This document shows, piece by piece, positions 33,582 through 35,391 of a stretch of DNA of 35,391 nt. How positions within the stretch are numbered: the first letter of the stretch is position 1; each line of letters opens with the position of its first letter. The notes beneath the pieces are model-generated. The model did not search any database. It had not been told where the DNA came from and saw nothing but the letters and a program-made list of their open reading frames with translations. This DNA is from Chloroflexi bacterium UBA5189. Its GTDB lineage: Bacteria; Chloroflexota; Limnocylindria; Limnocylindrales; CSP1-4. The stretch lies in the NCBI GenBank assembly GCA_002413045.1, contig DHWF01000029.1, forward strand, positions 1-35,391, in the 5' to 3' direction. The translations under genes were made by a program, and so were the position numbers.

Positions 33582-33598
33582 GCCCCTTCGGGCGTTTT
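33582..33598 (+). terminator. Weak terminator-like hairpin
   Basis: GCCC, CTTC loop, GGGC followed by GTTTT (33582-33598), 168 bases after the stop of the membrane protein gene at 33414. The stem is short. The surrounding interval 33415-33607 is otherwise without a recognisable gene and contains two imperfect direct repeats (33525-33545 and 33564-33584, core CATCT-AGTGATC). Confidence 0.35.
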
Positions 33599-33607
33599 GA
33601 TTCCAGT

Positions 33608-34456
33608 TCACGACTTCAGGCGATCGACCGCGTCCGCGTAGTCGTGGTAGCGAGGCCGGTGTATAAGAGACAGCTCCAGCGAAGCGAAGCGCCGACGATC
33701 CGGCAGCGCGGGTGTCGGATCGAACAGGACGAGCGCACTCGTGGCGCCACGGACCGTCAGCGCGGCGCCGGCCCACCAGCCCAGAAACTGCTCGGGCGAA
33801 TCAGGACAGGCCGCGCGGAAGCTCTCGGTTCGAAGTCGCAGCGTGTGCAGGACTTCGGCTGACCACAGGGCAATCATCCCGTGGCTCACGCTCAGCCACC
33901 GCCCACCCTCGATCGCGAGACGGTCCGCGAGAACGCCTCCGAGGTAGCTGCGTTTCGCGGAGTAGCTTCCCAATGCTTCCTGGACGTTTGGAAAGCCGGT
34001 GCGATTCTCGATGTGCAGCAGTGCGCGATGCTCCAGATCCCAGGCGACGACGTCCGCGCGCCCCGCGAACTGATAGTGCTGGTACGGCTCGTCCATCGCG
34101 ACGCCGAAGCCGTTCGATCGAAGGCGGCGCGCCTCGAGCTCTCCCATCGCTGCGTGCACGAAGTCCTGATCCTGGCTGCGCGCCCGCTGCCGCTGCCGGG
34201 CATCGGTCGCGAGCAGCTCTGGCCACAGCTCGAGCGCCGTGGTGACCCGCGCATATGTCTCGAGGGAGACGGGCGCGCCCGATTCGAGGTCCTGGAGGTG
34301 GGCGGTCGACACTCCTGCCCGATCCGCAAGATCCCGAAGCGACCAGCGTCGTCGAAGCCGTTCCGTCCGCACGCTCTGGCCGGCGGCCGCGGCGATTCGC
34401 ACAAGCGCCTTCGCGGCTGGGCTGGAGATCGAGGACCGGTGCGGCCTTGGCGACAT
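33608..34456 (-). CDS. XRE-family HTH protein with nuclease-like C-terminal domain
   Basis: 282 aa from ATG 34456, or 264 from GTG 34402, which has GAAGG about five bases before it. The helix-turn-helix is LRRRWSLRDLADRAGVSTAH (residues 34-53), continuing LQDLESG. The rest resembles a PD-(D/E)XK fold: E107 (GELEARRL), D135 (GRADVVAWD) and E150-x-R152 (LLHIENRT), then Q159/E160; the last basic position is Arg rather than Lys, so activity is uncertain. The ATG lies inside the end of a repeat element. The last 21 codons begin with a 15-base match to the Tn5 mosaic end, so the C-terminus may be artefactual. Its target is unknown. Confidence 0.75.
   Translation of the reverse strand: MSPRPHRSSISSPAAKALVRIAAAAGQSVRTERLRRRWSLRDLADRAGVSTAHLQDLESGAPVSLETYARVTTALELWPELLATDARQRQRARSQDQDFVHAAMGELEARRLRSNGFGVAMDEPYQHYQFAGRADVVAWDLEHRALLHIENRTGFPNVQEALGSYSAKRSYLGGVLADRLAIEGGRWLSVSHGMIALWSAEVLHTLRLRTESFRAACPDSPEQFLGWWAGAALTVRGATSALVLFDPTPALPDRRRFASLELSLIHRPRYHDYADAVDRLKS
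33659..33673 (+). other. 15-base identity to Tn5 mosaic end / Nextera adapter
   Basis: GTGTATAAGAGACAG equals the last 15 bases of the 19-base mosaic end; the preceding four bases differ (GCCG instead of AGAT). On the minus strand it is codons 262-266 of the XRE gene, CTG TCT CTT ATA CAC, three of which (TCT, CTT, ATA) are rare in this GC-rich sequence. It may be residual library adapter at a misjoin, or coincidence. Confidence 0.6.
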
Positions 34457-34646
34457 TCCGCTTCAAGTGAACGCCAGCGCCCTTACCCGGTGGTCTTCTC
34501 TGCCTTATCTCGCCGTTGGCGCCGCAGTTCGTGCGGACGCCAGCTCCGGACATGGGATTCGGGGCCCGCGGATCACCATCGACCCCTTTTGGAGCTGTGT
34601 TTGTCCCCTGTAGGGACAAATGTGTTCGCTTCAAACGGAAAGTCGC
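34450..34646 (-). repeat. MITE-like element copy 2 (197 bp, terminal inverted repeats)
   Basis: Same family as 21291-21488, in opposite orientation. Terminal repeats at 34450-34472 and 34624-34646 pair at 19 of 23 positions; the core reads GTTCACTTGAAGCGG on the minus strand and GTTCGCTTCAAACGG on the plus strand. The interior contains a near-perfect TTTGTCCC/GGGACAAA inverted repeat (34610-34620 region) absent from copy 1. It fills most of the 246-base gap between the XRE gene and sufB. No clean target duplication was found here. Confidence 0.7.
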
Positions 34647-34702
34647 GATTGGACCCGAGGAAGCAGGCGCAGCGCGACAGCCGCGCTACCGCCCCCGGGC
34701 CG

Positions 34703-35391
34703 TTAGCCGAGCGAGCCTTCCATTTCGAGCTTCACCAGGCGGTTGAACTCGATGGCGTACTCCATCGGGAGCTCCTTGGTGAAGACCTCGAGGAAGCCCT
34801 GGATGACGAGGTTCTGGGCCTCGTTCTCGGTGAGGCCGCGGCTCATCAGGTAGAAGATCTGCTCGGCGCTGATCTTGCCGACGGTGGCCTCGTGGGTCAT
34901 CGTCGTGTCGTCTTCCTGGATGTCGATGTACGGGTACGTGTCGCTGCGGCTCTCGTCGTCGAGCATCAGGGCGTCACAGCGAACGCTGGCGACGACGCCG
35001 GTCGCACCCGGCGCGACCTTGAGCTGGCCGCGGTACGTTGCCCGGCCGCCATCCTTCGACACCGACTTCGAGACGATCCGCGAGGTCGTGTTCTTGGCGA
35101 GGTGGATCGCCTTGGCGCCGGTGTCCTGATGCTGGCCCCGGCCGGCGACCGCGACGGAGATGATGTCGGCGCTCGCGCCCTCGCCGCGCAGGTAGATGCT
35201 CGGGTACTTGACCGTCTTGCGCGAGCCGGTGTTCGCATCGATCCACTCGACCGTCGCGTTCTCGTACGCGTGGGCGCGCTTGGTCACGAGGTTGTAGACG
35301 TCGTTCGACCAGTTCTGGATGGTCGTGTAGGTGATGCGCGAGCCCGGCAGCGCCACCAGCTCGACCACGGCCGAGTGCAGCGAGTCGCTGG
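34703..35391 (-). CDS. sufB: Fe-S cluster scaffold protein SufB, C-terminal part
   Basis: 229 codons of the C-terminal half; the gene runs off the right edge. The beta-helix core (VYNLVTKRAHAYENATVEWI, KYPSIYLRGEGASADIISVA, GAKAIHLAKNTTSRIVSKS) is characteristic of SufB. CDALMLDDESRSDTYPYIDI includes the conserved Cys and Asp/Glu region, and TMTHEATVGKISAEQIFYLM with SRGLTENEAQNLVIQGFLE is the terminal signature. SufB is the Fe-S scaffold subunit of SufBCD. The stop TAA at 34703 is followed within 57 bases by the repeat element. Confidence 0.95.
   Translation of the reverse strand, partial: SDSLHSAVVELVALPGSRITYTTIQNWSNDVYNLVTKRAHAYENATVEWIDANTGSRKTVKYPSIYLRGEGASADIISVAVAGRGQHQDTGAKAIHLAKNTTSRIVSKSVSKDGGRATYRGQLKVAPGATGVVASVRCDALMLDDESRSDTYPYIDIQEDDTTMTHEATVGKISAEQIFYLMSRGLTENEAQNLVIQGFLEVFTKELPMEYAIEFNRLVKLEMEGSLG

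Noticed and set aside
33480..33620. Possible tRNA-like segment ending GATTCCAGTTCACGA
   Set aside because: A T-arm-like string is present, but no acceptor stem, D-arm or anticodon arm can be drawn.

Overview
The window is high-GC bacterial chromosome, dense with genes on both strands, and contains no rRNA, tRNA or CRISPR. The gene set suggests an uncultured, probably aerobic, soil or freshwater member of the Chloroflexota (Limnocylindria or Ellin6529-like). It includes a luciferase-like oxidoreductase beside a carbamoyl-amide hydrolase, WD40-type (PD40) propeller proteins, a ferritin-VIT1 fusion and a Suf operon with a Rieske protein. This placement is inferred from content and composition, not from a marker tree. 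Both window ends cut genes: a nitrilase-family amidase on the left and sufB on the right.

Left part (1-10.3 kb). Amidase, flavin/F420-type oxidoreductase and dihydropyrimidinase look like pyrimidine-ring catabolism; a methylmalonate/malonate semialdehyde dehydrogenase lies at 11.6-13.1 kb. Between them sits a minus-strand operon of an ECF sigma factor, a membrane-anchored propeller protein and a propeller lipoprotein, joined by ATGA overlaps. A partner-switching trio follows (RsbW-like kinase, STAS antagonist, SpoIIE/RsbU-like phosphatase), then a second ECF sigma factor with its probable membrane anti-sigma factor and a secreted cupin. An identical bipartite motif precedes both the second sigma gene and the cupin gene.

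Middle (10.3-26.5 kb). A minus-strand run encodes PEP carboxykinase, malate dehydrogenase, an Lgt-like protein, MMSDH and an amidohydrolase. Next come a cystathionine gamma-lyase/synthase and, further on, a cystathionine beta-synthase, which together could make cysteine from homocysteine. A UbiA prenyltransferase, a GNAT acetyltransferase, a DUF1304-like membrane protein, a PlsC acyltransferase, a canonical Lgt, a ferritin-VIT1 protein and an ornithine cyclodeaminase family protein fill the rest.

Right part (26.5-35.4 kb). A penicillin acylase family hydrolase is followed by Rieske, sufD and sufB. Here sufB is separated from sufD by about 3.9 kb holding an EAL phosphodiesterase, a small membrane protein and an XRE/nuclease-like protein.

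Most unusual signals: (i) two diverged copies, in opposite orientation, of a ~197-bp element with imperfect 23-bp terminal inverted repeats (21291-21488 and 34450-34646), one of which supplies a possible start codon for the XRE gene; (ii) the duplicated ECF-type promoter motif; (iii) a phosphatase gene whose only well-placed start is ACG; (iv) several TANNNT boxes 6-8 bases before start codons, implying leaderless mRNAs; (v) a 15-base match to the Tn5 mosaic end/Nextera adapter inside the XRE gene, a possible assembly artefact.
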